64,000 nt of DNA from Methylolobus aquaticus (GCA_004168015.1 SEYW01000003.1:62001-126000); one strand, 5' to 3'. Shown: positions 43,372 through 53,687, counted from the first letter of the stretch. Notes: generated from the sequence alone by a model not told the origin. A program made the numbers and translations.

Positions 43372-43869
43372 ATGGAATCCATCTCCACAAGCTCCTGCGC
43401 CTTCACCTTACTGCTGGGCAATCGACCTGCACTGGCAACCGACACCGCCTGCCAACCGATCGTCGACGCCGGCAAGGCCCAGTGGCGCGCACCGATGGTG
43501 CATGACCGCAAGGTTCTGAGCGATGGCTACACCTACGAGATCATCAAGCGGGGCGACATGCTCTACCTGAAGAACGGCGCGACCTGGCGCATGATGCCGT
43601 CAGCCATGGCCAAGATACTGACCGATCCGGCCAGCATCGAGAAAGCCGGCCAGGAAATGCGTGACTGCAGGCAGACGGGCACCGAAATGATCGGTCCGAT
43701 GTCGACCGTGATTTATAGCTTTACGTCCACCCTCGCCAGTACGCCGCGAGACTCCGGCACCAGCAGGATCTGGATCGGCAGCGACGGCCTGCCCTATCGC
43801 CAGGAGAGCAAGGAATTCAACTCGACGACGGTATACGCGGGCGTGACGGCGCCGGCGCTGGGGAAGTAA
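43372..43869 (+). CDS. Putative exported protein, unknown
   Basis: 165 residues from the ATG at 43372. The first 23 residues look like a poor signal peptide (SSCAFTLLLGNRPALA, cut before TDTA); its polar start suggests that the true 5' end may have been altered, and an ATG 14 bases upstream is out of frame. The mature part (VHDRKVLSDGYTYEIIKRGD, WIGSDGLPYRQES) resembles small secreted proteins that measure bound lipid or act as lipoprotein-like carriers, but no family was recognised. No close operon partner. Confidence 0.6.
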   Translation: MESISTSSCAFTLLLGNRPALATDTACQPIVDAGKAQWRAPMVHDRKVLSDGYTYEIIKRGDMLYLKNGATWRMMPSAMAKILTDPASIEKAGQEMRDCRQTGTEMIGPMSTVIYSFTSTLASTPRDSGTSRIWIGSDGLPYRQESKEFNSTTVYAGVTAPALGK

Positions 43870-43955
43870 GGCCGGCCAGCCCTGCGCTCAAGCCGAGTAC
43901 GTGATCGATGGAGAGGCCGTGACGCCCGAATGCCTGACGACGCCTCCTCCGCTGC

Positions 43956-44243
43956 TCAGGCGGTAGCCGATTCCAGCCAGGCGAGGTTCCGGTAGGCCGT
44001 TTCGTCCCGGTCCCCGCACTGTTCCAGGCTGGCGCGAAAGCTGACGCAGATGGCCGGCCGTTCGGGCAGACCGAACAGACCGCAGCGGCTATCCTCCGTC
44101 AACTGCACGCACCGCACGCCGGCGGGTTTGCCGTTGGGCATCCCGGGTATCGGGCTGGAGATCGAAATTACGACGCAACAGGCGCCGCAGCCGATGCGGC
44201 ACGACACCGGGCTCGACCCGGCCAGCGGCAAATCCACTGTCAT
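43956..44243 (-). CDS. YkgJ family zinc/iron-chelating cysteine cluster protein
   Basis: 95 residues. Cys15, Cys19, Cys22, Cys23, Cys45, Cys54 and Cys66 follow the UPF0153 (YkgJ/YeiW) pattern SCRIGCGACC ... VRC ... RCGLFGLPERPAIC. Such proteins bind a metal cluster; the role is unknown. The ATG overlaps the stop of the HIT-domain gene by four bases. Confidence 0.9.
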   Translation of the reverse strand: MTVDLPLAGSSPVSCRIGCGACCVVISISSPIPGMPNGKPAGVRCVQLTEDSRCGLFGLPERPAICVSFRASLEQCGDRDETAYRNLAWLESATA

Positions 44244-44665
44244 ACAGACGCCTGCAGATCCGGCAGGTGGCGCAGGAAGGCCTGCAGCAACTCACCGACC
44301 TGTTCCGCGGGATAGGGTTCACCTCGCTCGCGGCCCCAGACCGTGCCGGGCCAGGCCGGATCGGAGCGGAACCGTGCCACGTGGTGCACATGTAGCTGGG
44401 GCACGAGATTGCCGATCGCCGCGATATTGAGCTTGTCGGGCTTGAACAGGGTCAGCATCGCTTGCGCCACACGGGAAGACTCGGCGATCAACACATGCTG
44501 ATCAGCTTCCGACAACTCGCAGATTTCCGCTATCCCGTTGCGTTGCGGCACCAGGATCAGCCACGGATAGGTCCGGTCGTTCATCAGCAGCACCCGACAC
44601 AGCGGGAGGGTGCCCAGCGTCAGGCAGTCGCCCGCCAGACGCGGATGCAGGGTGAAATCATTCAT
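44240..44665 (-). CDS. HIT domain protein
   Basis: 141 residues. Histidine-triad motif QLHVHHVARF with His92, His94 and His95, followed by DPAWPGTVWG, which places it in the small proteobacterial HIT subgroup often found beside YkgJ genes. HIT proteins are nucleotide hydrolases or transferases acting on diadenosine polyphosphates or AMP-conjugates. Sits 7 bases after the membrane protein at 44673 and is coupled to YkgJ. Confidence 0.9.
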   Translation of the reverse strand: MNDFTLHPRLAGDCLTLGTLPLCRVLLMNDRTYPWLILVPQRNGIAEICELSEADQHVLIAESSRVAQAMLTLFKPDKLNIAAIGNLVPQLHVHHVARFRSDPAWPGTVWGRERGEPYPAEQVGELLQAFLRHLPDLQASV

Positions 44666-44672
44666 CGTTCGT

Positions 44673-45758
44673 TCAACGCACGTCGCGCCCGTAGACGCGG
44701 GTGATCCAGCGCGTCATGGCCGGTACGCCGACGATCAGATAAGGATAGTAGCCGATCAGGCGCCACAGGATGGCAACCGACAAAGCGGTACCCACCGGCA
44801 GCAAATCCCCGAACAGCCACGAGAAACCCAGCTCCGCAATACCGGCGCTGCCGGGCGTTGGCGACAGCACCATCATCACCCACAGGACGGCCTGACGCGC
44901 CGAGGCCAGCACGAAGTCGAAGAAGCCCATCGGCGTCGTAGCGAAGGCTCCGACGAGACCGTTCAGGATCCAGTAGCGCGCCAGCCAGGCCAGCGAGGTC
45001 GCGGCCCACACCGCGAGCCAGAAGCGCAGGGGCCGCCGCCGGAGGTCGCCCGAGGCGACGAGCAGGTCGTTCGCCATGTGCAGGCCGCGGTCGCGCCATG
45101 GCGCCAGCCAGGGCAGCCCGAACAGCTTGGCAAGCCACCAGTGGATCAGGCGGGGCGCCACGAACAGCGCCGCGATCAGAAACAGCACATAGGCCAGCAG
45201 CGAGCCCCAGGCGCTCCAGAAGCCCGCGACCATGCCGGTGCCCAACAGGTCGGACTTGACCCGATACAGCGGTGCGAAGATGTCGTCCTGCGGCACGAAG
45301 AAGCTGACGTACAACGGGATCGCGGTATAGAACACCTGATCGAGGAAGATCGTCGTGAACACGATCGTCGTGGTTCGCCCTACGCTGAGCCCTTCCTTCA
45401 GGAGCATGAAGATCGCGACCGCCGTGCCGCCGATGATGGACGGCGATACCGCCGCGAAGAAATTCCACAGCACGACGACCTGGAAGCAGCTGGCCCAGCT
45501 GAGCTGGCGATCCGTCAACAGCCGCAATTGCCAGATGTAGCCGAACTCGCGCACCGGCACCATCGCCACCGAGAACGCCAGCCAGAAGTACGTGCGCGCC
45601 GTCCAGTTCACCGCCAACCAGGCTTCCTCGAGTTGTTTGCCGCTCTTGGCGAACTCCCCGTAGAGCACATAGCCGACGATGCCGAGCCCCAGCAGAATCG
45701 GAATCACGATGCGACCCGGGCTAAACTGGCGGAGCGCTTCGGGTGATTTTCGGTCCAT
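44673..45758 (-). CDS. Lysylphosphatidylglycerol synthase TM-region family membrane protein (UPF0104)
   Basis: 361 residues with about eight membrane segments. Family patterns include SPSIIGGTAVAIFMLLKEG, and LSPTPGSAGIAELGFSW. Only the flippase-like membrane part of MprF is present; the aminoacyl transferase domain is absent. Such stand-alone proteins probably move lipids or polyprenyl carriers across the inner membrane. First gene of the operon with HIT and YkgJ. Confidence 0.88.
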   Translation of the reverse strand: MDRKSPEALRQFSPGRIVIPILLGLGIVGYVLYGEFAKSGKQLEEAWLAVNWTARTYFWLAFSVAMVPVREFGYIWQLRLLTDRQLSWASCFQVVVLWNFFAAVSPSIIGGTAVAIFMLLKEGLSVGRTTTIVFTTIFLDQVFYTAIPLYVSFFVPQDDIFAPLYRVKSDLLGTGMVAGFWSAWGSLLAYVLFLIAALFVAPRLIHWWLAKLFGLPWLAPWRDRGLHMANDLLVASGDLRRRPLRFWLAVWAATSLAWLARYWILNGLVGAFATTPMGFFDFVLASARQAVLWVMMVLSPTPGSAGIAELGFSWLFGDLLPVGTALSVAILWRLIGYYPYLIVGVPAMTRWITRVYGRDVR

Positions 45759-45879
45759 GATGGCTCGAATTGTTCTCGGGGGCGGACACGCGGGACATGG
45801 CGGTCGCCGGTGGCGCCCTTCTCGGGCTTGGCGCGAACCGGGACGCCCTTACGGAAGCCGGCGCGGGTAGCGATGCGGT

Positions 45880-46914
45880 TTATCGTCTGATCTTCGGCGT
45901 TACGAACATCGCATCGCCGTAACTGAAGAACCGGTAGCGGGCGTCGACCGCATGTCGATAGGCCGACATGGTCTCATGATATCCGGCCAAGGCACAGACC
46001 AATGCCAGCAGCGTCGATTCGGGCAGATGGAAGTTCGTGATCAGCGCATCGACGCAGCGGAACGGAAAGCCGGGTTGTATGAGCAGATCGGTCGCCCCGC
46101 GAAAGGCCCGCAGGTCACCGTCGCGGGCTGCGGTCTCCAGCGAGCGCACGACGGTGGTGCCGACCGCGACGACACGTCCGCCACGTTCGCGGGTCGCCCG
46201 CACCTGCCCGACCAGATGCTCGTCCACCTCACATTCCTCGCTGTGCATCGGATGGTCATTCAGATCGTCGACCCGCAACGGCTGGAACGTGCCGCTGCCC
46301 ACGTGCAGCGTCACGAAACCTTGCTGAACGCCGGCTTCGGTCAGGGTCCGCAGTACGTCCTGGTCGAAATGCAGGCCGGCGGTCGGCGCGGCAATTGCCC
46401 CGGGACGGCAGCCGTAAACCGTCTGGTAGCGCGTCGCATCGGCCGGCTGATCGGCGCGCTCGATGTACGGCGGCAAGGGAATATGGCCGATCGCATCGAG
46501 CACCTCGGACACCGTTCGGCCCGCCGCGAACTCGAGGATGAAGCGTTGATCCTCGCGCGCGACGACCTTGGCCGAGTGGCCTCCGTCGAGCAGGATCGTG
46601 AACTCGCTCCGCGGAATCTTGCTGGCGCGGATCATCGCCAGCGCGCGCTGATCCGACAGGATCCGCTCCACCAGCACTTCAACCTGTCCCCCGGTCGGTT
46701 TGCGGCCGAACAGGCGCGCGCGGATCACCCGGGTGTCATTGAAGACCAGCAGGTCTTCGGGGCGCAGCAAGCCCGGGACACCGCGGAACATCCGGTCCTG
46801 CACGTTTCCGGTCGCGCCGTCCAGCACCAACAGGCGGCTGGCACTGCGCTCGGGCAAGGGTTCCTGGGCAATCAGGTGTTTGGGGAGTTCGTAAAGGAGA
46901 TCGCTTCTCCGCAT
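45880..46914 (-). CDS. queA: S-adenosylmethionine:tRNA ribosyltransferase-isomerase
   Basis: 344 residues from the ATG at 46914 ([17 protein letters not shown]). Catalyses the penultimate step of queuosine synthesis by adding the ribosyl part of SAM to preQ1-tRNA. Family segments: [39 protein letters not shown], and [12 protein letters not shown]. Divergent from the tRNA-Leu gene. tgt, yajC and secDF, often downstream, are not here. Confidence 0.97.
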   Translation of the reverse strand: MRRSDLLYELPKHLIAQEPLPERSASRLLVLDGATGNVQDRMFRGVPGLLRPEDLLVFNDTRVIRARLFGRKPTGGQVEVLVERILSDQRALAMIRASKIPRSEFTILLDGGHSAKVVAREDQRFILEFAAGRTVSEVLDAIGHIPLPPYIERADQPADATRYQTVYGCRPGAIAAPTAGLHFDQDVLRTLTEAGVQQGFVTLHVGSGTFQPLRVDDLNDHPMHSEECEVDEHLVGQVRATRERGGRVVAVGTTVVRSLETAARDGDLRAFRGATDLLIQPGFPFRCVDALITNFHLPESTLLALVCALAGYHETMSAYRHAVDARYRFFSYGDAMFVTPKIRR

Positions 46915-46954
46915 GGCGGGTTTGAATGGTAACGAGCAATAGACAAGGCGCATC

Positions 46955-46983
46955 TGGCGCGCCGGGACTTAATTTTCTATACT
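46955..46983 (+). promoter_or_regulatory. Promoter of tRNA-Leu with GC-rich discriminator
   Basis: -10 TATACT at 46978-46983 and a poor -35 (TGGCGC, about 46955). Between the -10 and the start of the mature tRNA lies ACCGCGC, a GC-rich discriminator typical of stringently controlled stable-RNA promoters. TSS expected near 46990. Confidence 0.6.
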
Positions 46984-46996
46984 ACCGCGCTGACAC

Positions 46997-47083
46997 GCCG
47001 GGGTGGCGAAACTGGTAGACGCGCCAGACTCAAAATCTGGTTGGGGAAACTCAGTGTCGGTTCGATTCCGACCCTCGGCACCA
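46997..47083 (+). tRNA. tRNA-Leu, anticodon CAA
   Basis: 87 bases including an encoded CCA. Acceptor GCCGGGG pairs with CCTCGGC (one G-T). Anticodon stem CCAGA / TCTGG encloses loop CTCAAAA, giving anticodon CAA (codon UUG). A long variable arm (TTGGGGAAACTCAG region) identifies a class II tRNA. T loop GGTTCGATTCC. Confidence 0.95.
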
Positions 47084-47089
47084 AATAAG

Positions 47090-47127
47090 AAAAAAGGACT
47101 TGCGAGGAATCGCCGGTCCTTTTTTTT
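47090..47127 (+). terminator. Intrinsic terminator after tRNA-Leu
   Basis: Stem AAAAAAGGAC / GTCCTTTTTT with a 16-base loop, followed by two more T. It begins seven bases after the CCA end of the tRNA. The A-tract makes it potentially active in both directions. Confidence 0.85.
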
Positions 47128-47186
47128 GGCCCCGCCCGCCCGGTGGCCAACGCGCCCGTCACCGCAATCCCAACCCACGGTCATCC

Positions 47187-48830
47187 ATGAAGCTAGAGAA
47201 ATCATCCCGTTTCAGCCCCTGCCCCGGCCCGCTCGTCACCGTGATCCTCGACGGCGTGGGCATTTCGCCGCGTGAGGACGGGGATGCCGTCAAGTCCGCC
47301 CGCACACCGACGCTGGACCGGCTGATGGCGACTTATCCGACGACCGCGTTGCGCGCCCACGGCACCGCTGTCGGCATGCCCAGCGACGAGGACATGGGCA
47401 ACAGCGAGGTCGGCCACAATGCGTTCGGCGCCGGCCGCGTGTTCGCGCAGGGCGCCAAGCTGGTGGCCGAGTCAATCGCCAGCGGCAGCCTGTGGCACGG
47501 ACAGGCCTGGGCGGATGTCATCGGCGCCGCAAAGAGCGGTGGTACGCTCCACTTCCTGGGTCTGTTCTCGGACGGCAATGTGCATTCGCACATCGACCAT
47601 CTGAAGGCGATGCTGGTCCGGGCCAAGGAGGAAGGCGTCAAACGGGTCCGCATCCACATCCTGCTGGATGGCCGCGACGTCGGCGAGACCTCGGCGCTGG
47701 ACTATGTCGATCCGTTCGAGCTGTTTCTGGCCGGCCTGCGTGACGGCGGTTTCGACGTGGCGATCGCCTCCGGCGGCGGTCGCATGCAGATCACGATGGA
47801 CCGCTACGAAGCGGACTGGTCCATGGTCGCGCGCGGCTGGGCGATTCATGTCCGCGGCGAAGGGCGCGCCTTTGCCAGCGCCCGTGAGGCCATCGAGACG
47901 TATCGCAACGAAGCCGCGGTAATCGACCAGGATCTGCCGGGCTTCGTGATCGCTGCCGACGGCAAGCCGCTGGGCCCGATCGTCGACGGCGACGCGGTGG
48001 TGCTTTTCAATTTCCGTGGCGACCGGGCGATCGAAATCTCGCGGGCATTCACCGAAGAGCACCTTGCAGCCTTCGATCGCGGGACCGTACCACGAGTGAC
48101 CTATGCCGGCATGATGCAGTACGACGGCGACACCAAGATGCCGGCCCGCTTCCTGGTCGAACCGCCGGCGATCGACCGCACTCTGGGCGAATATCTGGCC
48201 CGCAATGGCATCAGTCAGTATGCCATCAGCGAAACGCAGAAGTACGGGCACGTCACCTACTTCTGGAACGGCAACCGATCCGGCAAGTTCGACGAAGCAA
48301 CCGAGACCTACGTCGAGATCCCGAGCGATGTCGTGCCATTCGAGCAGCGACCCTGGATGAAATGTGCCGAGATCACCGACGCGCTGATCCAAGCCGTCCA
48401 GAGCGGACATTACCGCTACCTTCGCGTCAACTACGCGAACGGCGACATGGTCGGCCACACCGGCAACTTCGAGGCCGCCGTGACCGCAATGCAGGGCCTC
48501 GACCTGCAACTGGCGCGCTTGATTCCGGCCGTGCTTGCGGCCAATGGCACCGTGATCATCACCGCCGACCACGGGAATGCCGACGAGATGTACGAACTCG
48601 ACAAGAAGGGTAACGTCAAACGTGACGCCGAAGGCCGCACGAAGGCGAAGACTTCGCACACGCTGAACCCGGTGCCCTTCGTGCTGATCTCGGCGGCCAG
48701 CCACCCGGGCTATGCCCTGCGCGACGATCTGGCGGCACCCGGTCTGTCGAACGTTGCCGCAACGATTCTGAACCTGCTCGGTTTCGAAGCGCCGACAGAC
48801 TATGATACGAGCCTGATCAAGCCGGTGTAG
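47187..48830 (+). CDS. gpmI: 2,3-bisphosphoglycerate-independent phosphoglycerate mutase
   Basis: 547 residues from the ATG at 47187. Alkaline-phosphatase superfamily, two Mn ions. Phosphoserine nucleophile Ser73 in GNSEVGHN; other metal regions ILDGVG, HSHIDHL, LLDGRD, and [10 protein letters not shown]. Glycolysis/gluconeogenesis step 3PG to 2PG. Slightly longer than E. coli GpmI (514), with an extended N-terminus and an insertion near PMKPD-like [15 protein letters not shown]. Confidence 0.96.
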   Translation: MKLEKSSRFSPCPGPLVTVILDGVGISPREDGDAVKSARTPTLDRLMATYPTTALRAHGTAVGMPSDEDMGNSEVGHNAFGAGRVFAQGAKLVAESIASGSLWHGQAWADVIGAAKSGGTLHFLGLFSDGNVHSHIDHLKAMLVRAKEEGVKRVRIHILLDGRDVGETSALDYVDPFELFLAGLRDGGFDVAIASGGGRMQITMDRYEADWSMVARGWAIHVRGEGRAFASAREAIETYRNEAAVIDQDLPGFVIAADGKPLGPIVDGDAVVLFNFRGDRAIEISRAFTEEHLAAFDRGTVPRVTYAGMMQYDGDTKMPARFLVEPPAIDRTLGEYLARNGISQYAISETQKYGHVTYFWNGNRSGKFDEATETYVEIPSDVVPFEQRPWMKCAEITDALIQAVQSGHYRYLRVNYANGDMVGHTGNFEAAVTAMQGLDLQLARLIPAVLAANGTVIITADHGNADEMYELDKKGNVKRDAEGRTKAKTSHTLNPVPFVLISAASHPGYALRDDLAAPGLSNVAATILNLLGFEAPTDYDTSLIKPV

Positions 48831-48925
48831 ACCAGCGACTGTTTTGTCTATATCGAGAGTGTGATCCGGCGCGGCCGGCGTTATCATGGACGACATATGG
48901 AAACACCCCGCTGGCAGCTGACCCC

Positions 48926-49864
48926 ATGAAGTACAAGGACTATTACAAGGTCATGGGCCTCGAGCGGACGGCGACGGCGGAGGACATCAAGAAAACCTAC
49001 CGCAAGCTGGCCCGCAAGTATCATCCGGACGTCTCGAAGGAAGCCAACGCCGAGGAGAAATTCAAGGAAGTCGCCGAGGCCTACGAAGTTCTCAAGGACC
49101 CGGAAAAGCGAGCGGCCTACGACCAATTAGGCAGTCATCAGCCCGGCCAGGATTTCCGCCCGCCCCCTGGATGGGAACAGCAGTTCAGCGAGCGCGACTT
49201 TTCGTTCGACGGCATCGACCTCTCGGATCTGTTCGCCGCCTTCGGTGGAGCGCGCCCTCGCGGAGCTGCCAGCGGTGGCCGCCACCCCATCCCCGGCGAA
49301 GACTACGAGGTCAATGTCAAGATCACGCTGCAACAGGCCTGCGATGGCAGCGAGCTGGACCTGCGGCTGGAACTTCCCGAGTACGATACCCACGGTTTCG
49401 CACACCGGGTGCCGCATACGGTCAAAGCCCGCATTCCAAAGGGCGCTACCGAAGGTCAGCGGCTGCGCCTGTCGGGCAAGGGAGGCAAAGGACTGAACGG
49501 CGGCCGCAATGGCAACCTATACCTGAACATCTCGCTGGAACCGCATCCGCTCTTCCGTGTCAGCGGCCACGATTTATACCTGGATCTTCCGCTGACTCCC
49601 TGGGAAGCGGTGCTCGGCACAGCCGTCCAGGTACCCACCCTGAAGGGGGATGTGCGGCTCAAGATACCGTCCGGCACCACCGGTGGACAACGACTGCGCG
49701 TGGCCCACCGGGGTCTCCCAAAACCTCATGAAGGCGCGGGCGACCTGTTCGCGATCGTGCAGATCGCGGTACCGACGACGGTCAGCGACGACGAGCGGAA
49801 GCTGTTCGAAGCGCTGGCCGAGAAATCACAGTTCGATCCGCGCCGCCATTTCGAACGGAGGTAG
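48926..49864 (+). CDS. cbpA: DnaJ-like curved-DNA-binding protein
   Basis: 312 residues. J domain 1-70 with HPD at 33-35; a short Gly/Phe region ([10 protein letters not shown]); two DnaJ C-terminal beta domains ([14 protein letters not shown]..., [18 protein letters not shown]). The zinc-finger domain of DnaJ is absent, identifying CbpA. Co-chaperone of DnaK that also binds curved DNA. Followed after three bases by its modulator cbpM. Confidence 0.96.
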   Translation: MKYKDYYKVMGLERTATAEDIKKTYRKLARKYHPDVSKEANAEEKFKEVAEAYEVLKDPEKRAAYDQLGSHQPGQDFRPPPGWEQQFSERDFSFDGIDLSDLFAAFGGARPRGAASGGRHPIPGEDYEVNVKITLQQACDGSELDLRLELPEYDTHGFAHRVPHTVKARIPKGATEGQRLRLSGKGGKGLNGGRNGNLYLNISLEPHPLFRVSGHDLYLDLPLTPWEAVLGTAVQVPTLKGDVRLKIPSGTTGGQRLRVAHRGLPKPHEGAGDLFAIVQIAVPTTVSDDERKLFEALAEKSQFDPRRHFERR

Positions 49865-49867
49865 GCC

Positions 49868-50194
49868 ATGTCGGAAGCACCAGCAGATTCCCTGTGGCTG
49901 CACCACTATCGCATGTGCTCTCTGACCGAGGTCGTGGAACTCTCGGGATTGACCGAATCGGAACTGCGCGAGTGGGTCGAGGCCGGCATTCTTGATCCTG
50001 CCGACCCGCAGGTCGAACCCTGGTCGTTCCGGGCCGACTGCGTCGTGACATTGCGCACGGCCTGCCGTCTGCGCCAGGATTTCGATCTGGACACGCACAG
50101 CGTCGCCCTGATGGTGACGCTGTTGGACCGAGTGCATGCCCTCGAGGCAGAGGTTCGCGAGTTGCGGGCCCAATTGCCGCAGACTCATCGCTGA
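49868..50194 (+). CDS. cbpM: Chaperone modulator CbpM (MerR-like)
   Basis: 108 residues. MerR-like helix-turn-helix core (LTEVVELSGLTESELREWVEAGIL) and a C-terminal coiled coil (LLDRVHALEAEVRELRAQL), the CbpM architecture. Inhibits the J-domain activity and DNA binding of CbpA. Position three bases behind cbpA supports the call. Confidence 0.93.
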   Translation: MSEAPADSLWLHHYRMCSLTEVVELSGLTESELREWVEAGILDPADPQVEPWSFRADCVVTLRTACRLRQDFDLDTHSVALMVTLLDRVHALEAEVRELRAQLPQTHR

Positions 50195-50540
50195 CCCCCG
50201 ACGCTCCGGTGTCTTACGCCCGGGGGTTTGACCGTCTCTGCCGCGCACTTCCGGGGCAGGGTGCCACGTCGCAGGGGATGAACGGTGATTCAGGACCCAG
50301 ACGACCGGGAGCCGCGAAGCCAGGGGGCAACAGCTTCGATCCGGTCTTGACGGTGCGGAGAATCGCAGACGGAACGCGGGCTGCGCCCCAGTTGGGTCCC
50401 GGTGTGGAGTGCGGCTCAACGCAGACGTGCTGCGACATCCAGGCGCGGTGGCCGTCCGCAGCGGGCTGCCGCCTTGTTATGGCGAAGGAAGGCGTGGCAA
50501 CCACTGCCACGGCGGGAAGTGGGATTCAGAGGAAACAACG
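50195..50540. other. Long leader/intergenic region before the cytidylyltransferase-like gene
   Basis: 346 bp between cbpM and the next plus-strand gene. GC-rich, without an open frame that has a start signal. Several small GC-rich inverted segments are visible but no known riboswitch consensus was recognised. The ribosome site AGAGGAAACAACG lies at its end. Confidence 0.45.
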
Positions 50541-51317
50541 GTGAAAGTAGTACTATTTTGCGGCGGGCTCGGAACACGGCTTCGGGAGCATTCGGATACT
50601 ATCCCAAAACCCCTGGTCAACATCGGCTACCGGCCGATCATCTGGCACCTGATGCGGTATTACGCTCACTATGGTCACAATGATTTCATCCTCTGCCTTG
50701 GGTACCGTGGGGACCTGATTCGGAAGTTCTTTCTGACGTACAACGAGTGCATGTCGAATGACTTCGTGATGTCCGAGGGAGGTAAGAAGATCGAACTGCA
50801 GTCCAGTGATATCGACGACTGGCGCATCACCTTCGTCGATACCGGGATGCACGCGAATATCGGGCAGCGCCTGTTGCGCGTCCGGAAATACCTTGAGGGC
50901 GAAGAGATGTTCCTTGCGAACTACTCCGACGGACTTTCGGATCTTCCGCTTGATCGGCACATCGCCGATTTTCAGGCACGCGGAGTCATCGCCGGATTTC
51001 TGTCGGTGAGGCCATCACAAAGTTATCACGCCATCCGGACTGACCCGCAAGGCTTCGTGACCGAGTTGGAGCCGGTCAGCGAATCGGACCATTGGGTGAA
51101 CGGCGGCTTTTTCTGTCTGCGTCCGCAGGTATTCGACTACATCCAGGAAGGCGAGGAACTCGTGGACGAACCCTTCCACCGCCTGATTGCCAAGAAGCAG
51201 TTGTGGGCACCCCGTCATCAGGGGTTCTGGGCATCGATGGATACCTTGAAGGACAAGATCACCTTCGATCGTCGCGACGCCCGCGGCGATTGCCCGTGGG
51301 CGGTCTGGAACTCCTGA
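50541..51317 (+). CDS. Glucose-1-phosphate cytidylyltransferase-like nucleotidyltransferase
   Basis: 258 residues from a GTG at 50541 with AGAGGA upstream. NTP-transferase signature GGLGTRLREHSDTIPKPLV. RfbF-like features HYGHNDFILCLGYRG, FVDTGMHANIGQRLLRV, and WVNGGFFCLRPQVFDYI, length equal to RfbF (257). It would make CDP-glucose for deoxysugars of surface polysaccharides. The usual partners (rfbG, rfbH) are absent; it stands alone before a strong hairpin. Confidence 0.85.
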   Translation: MKVVLFCGGLGTRLREHSDTIPKPLVNIGYRPIIWHLMRYYAHYGHNDFILCLGYRGDLIRKFFLTYNECMSNDFVMSEGGKKIELQSSDIDDWRITFVDTGMHANIGQRLLRVRKYLEGEEMFLANYSDGLSDLPLDRHIADFQARGVIAGFLSVRPSQSYHAIRTDPQGFVTELEPVSESDHWVNGGFFCLRPQVFDYIQEGEELVDEPFHRLIAKKQLWAPRHQGFWASMDTLKDKITFDRRDARGDCPWAVWNS

Positions 51318-51367
51318 GCACTGGCCTGCGGCCGGTGTCCCGCCCGGAATCTAGCCCGGCTGGGAAA

Positions 51368-51401
51368 GGCCCGATGCGAGTTCCCTCACTCGCATCGGGC
51401 C
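51368..51401. terminator. Bidirectional hairpin, 14-bp perfect stem
   Basis: GGCCCGATGCGAGT, loop TCCCTC, then the exact complement. Lies between the convergent ends of the cytidylyltransferase-like gene (51317) and the zinc-ribbon gene (51407). No T-tract on either side. Confidence 0.65.
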
Positions 51402-51406
51402 ACCGA

Positions 51407-51661
51407 TCAGGTCATCCGCCCCATCATCAGCAGCACGATTCCGGGTAGCAGTACGGCCGGCCCCCACCAGTTTCCAATCACCGTAGCGATCACGCCCGCC
51501 GCCAGCAGCAGGACGCCGACGGCCTGGAACTTGCCGCCGATCCCGGCGATCAGCCGGCGCCCGCCCTCGGACTGCGCTCCAGAGGCCCCGCCACATTTGG
51601 GGCATTCGACCGCCTTGTCGGATATCTCGGCCCCACATTCGGGACATGCGATCAGTGCCAT
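51407..51661 (-). CDS. Zinc-ribbon membrane protein
   Basis: 84 residues with a GGGAGGGGAGAGG ribosome site. A zinc ribbon at the N-terminus (ACPECG, Cys6 and Cys9; ECPKCGG, Cys20 and Cys23) is followed by a Gly-rich linker and one or two membrane segments (FQAVGVLLLAAGVIATVIG, PAVLLPGIVLLMMG). Function unknown. Confidence 0.85.
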   Translation of the reverse strand: MALIACPECGAEISDKAVECPKCGGASGAQSEGGRRLIAGIGGKFQAVGVLLLAAGVIATVIGNWWGPAVLLPGIVLLMMGRMT

Positions 51662-51915
51662 AACCTCTCCCCTCCCCTTTTCGCGGATCGAGCGCTAAGC
51701 GGCGCCCGTCTCTTGGTTTTGTATTCGACGGGCGGATGGCAGATCCGGAAACGGGCCAAACCGAACGTCGTTGTCGCCGGATGAGTTTGTCGCAGGCCGC
51801 GACTCCGCTCCGGACCGGCGGAGCGTATCATGGCGCGGCCCTTCGTTTCGAGACGAACGGAGAAAACCCCCGGACGATGCGCGGCGCCCGGACGCTCCGA
51901 GCGGCTCCTGCTGGG

Positions 51916-52998
51916 CTAGGGGAGGAAGTAAAAGGCAATCGCCAGAATCACATACACAGCGAGCAACTGGACGCCTTCCATCCAGTTCGACTCACCGTCC
52001 ATGGCGATGACCAGCACGACCCACGATGACAACACCACGGCGACCGTCTCGAAAGTCGTGAAGACCAGGTCCATCGGCTGGCCGATCAGGTAGCCAGTGA
52101 AAACCAGCACCGGCGCAACGAACAGTGCGATCTGGATGCTCGACCCGATCGCGATATTGATGGCCAGGTCCATCTGGTTTTTGGCGGCCATCAGCACCGC
52201 AGTGCTGTGCTCGGCCGCGTTGCCGACGATCGCGACGAGCACCACGCCGATGAACACATCGGTCATTCCCAGTGCTCGCGCGGTGTGCTCCACTGCACCG
52301 ACCAGGAATTCGCTCATGACGGCTACCACCATCGTTGCGAGCAACAGGACGATCAGCGATTTTTTCTGGCTCCACGTTTCCATACCGAGGGCTTCGTCGC
52401 CAGCCTGGGTGGCTTCGCCGACGTACAGGTGCCGATGCGTGCCCAGAGAGAAGATCAGGCTCAGGATGTAGCTGATGAACAGGACCGCCGCAATCTCCAG
52501 GCTCAGTTCGCGCTCGTGAGCCGCGGGATGACCGGCAACCACCATATGAAAGATGGCCGGCACCACCAACCCGATCGTGCTGAGCGACAGCAGCGTAACG
52601 CCGACGCTGGCGGCCGTCCGGTTGAAATACTGGGTCTGGTGCTTGAGCCCACCGACCACGACTGCCCCGCCCAGTACCAGCAGCGCGTTGCCGATAATTG
52701 ACCCGGTGATGGAGGCCTTGACCACATCGATCAAGCCGGCTTTCAATGCCATGAAGCCGATGATCAACTCCGCCGCGTTCCCGAACGTCGCATTGAGCAG
52801 TCCGCCCAGCCCCGCACCGACATGCTCTGCCAGATGTTCGGTGGCCTTGCCCATCAAACCGGCCAAAGGGATGATCGCAAGCCCCGACATCGCAAAAATC
52901 CAGACCGGATCGGCGTCCAGGAATTCCAATACGATACTGATCGGTACGAAGATCAGCATGACCGACAGGGGCTCCACGTCCCAGCTTCCGATTCGCAT
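51916..52998 (-). CDS. Calcium/proton exchanger (CaCA family, Cax)
   Basis: 360 residues from the ATG at 52998. About 11 membrane segments with the two inverted CaCA repeats: [20 protein letters not shown] in the first half and [20 protein letters not shown] in the second, each carrying the ion-binding Glu. Exports Ca2+ in exchange for protons across the inner membrane. Upstream in-frame sequence is a poor extension. Stands alone on this strand. Confidence 0.93.
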   Translation of the reverse strand: MRIGSWDVEPLSVMLIFVPISIVLEFLDADPVWIFAMSGLAIIPLAGLMGKATEHLAEHVGAGLGGLLNATFGNAAELIIGFMALKAGLIDVVKASITGSIIGNALLVLGGAVVVGGLKHQTQYFNRTAASVGVTLLSLSTIGLVVPAIFHMVVAGHPAAHERELSLEIAAVLFISYILSLIFSLGTHRHLYVGEATQAGDEALGMETWSQKKSLIVLLLATMVVAVMSEFLVGAVEHTARALGMTDVFIGVVLVAIVGNAAEHSTAVLMAAKNQMDLAINIAIGSSIQIALFVAPVLVFTGYLIGQPMDLVFTTFETVAVVLSSWVVLVIAMDGESNWMEGVQLLAVYVILAIAFYFLP

Positions 52999-53279
52999 TA
53001 TTTTGGTACTCAAGAATGATCGTTCAGCCACTCTGGCTATGGCCAGGCGCGGTCGGTCGCGTGCCTCTGCTCCGCGGTATCCCAGCCGCACTCCGTCGAA
53101 GGAACGGAAAGGGTTCGACGCGCCGGGGCGGCACGACAGGGAGGCATCGCGGGGTGGACGGAGATGGCTGCGACCGGTCACCCCGTGGGGGGGCGGCGCG
53201 AACAACGCTTGCCGTCCATGCGCAGCCTGATTGCATTATCGCCGAGCCCCGAAACAAACGCGACGCGGTCAGCACGCCG

Positions 53280-53687
53280 TCATCGTGGCGGTTTGTGAAA
53301 ATCCGGATTCTCCATGCGCTCGACCGCTGCGGCGACCGGTGCCAGTGAAATTACCACGCTGATCGCAGCGGCACCGAGAGCGGTCGCCAGCGCCTCGGTC
53401 CACGGCCCGCCAAACCCCGAGGGATGGGCCAGCCGATCGGCTATCAGCGTGCCCAGAAAGGAAATGAGCGCAAACGACACAATGGGGTTATAGCGTCGGA
53501 ACAGCGGCGTGAAGCTGACGAGAACGGCGAAGGCACCGGCCAGCGCCCCGGTCATCAGGGCAACAGTCCAGTGCTTCAGCGTGACGGTCGAGAAGTCGCC
53601 CTGAGTCATTGCCGTGAGGCACGCAATAGTAGACTGCCCCAGATGGCGACCGAAGATCGCGACCTTGATCATGATGCTGTTCCACAT
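53280..53687 (-). CDS. Small membrane protein, unknown
   Basis: 135 residues from the ATG at 53687 with AAGGAG upstream. Three predicted membrane segments (WTVALMTGALAGAFAVLVSF, NPIVSFALISFLGTLIAD, ALATALGAAAISVVISLAPV) with short loops. No family recognised. It is 131 bases downstream of crtNb on the same strand and could be cotranscribed with the carotenoid genes. Confidence 0.7.
   Translation of the reverse strand: MWNSIMIKVAIFGRHLGQSTIACLTAMTQGDFSTVTLKHWTVALMTGALAGAFAVLVSFTPLFRRYNPIVSFALISFLGTLIADRLAHPSGFGGPWTEALATALGAAAISVVISLAPVAAAVERMENPDFHKPPR

Noticed and set aside
50195-50540. Cyclic-di-GMP or similar riboswitch
   Set aside because: Conserved core bases and stem arrangement of known classes could not be matched; reported only as an unexplained leader.
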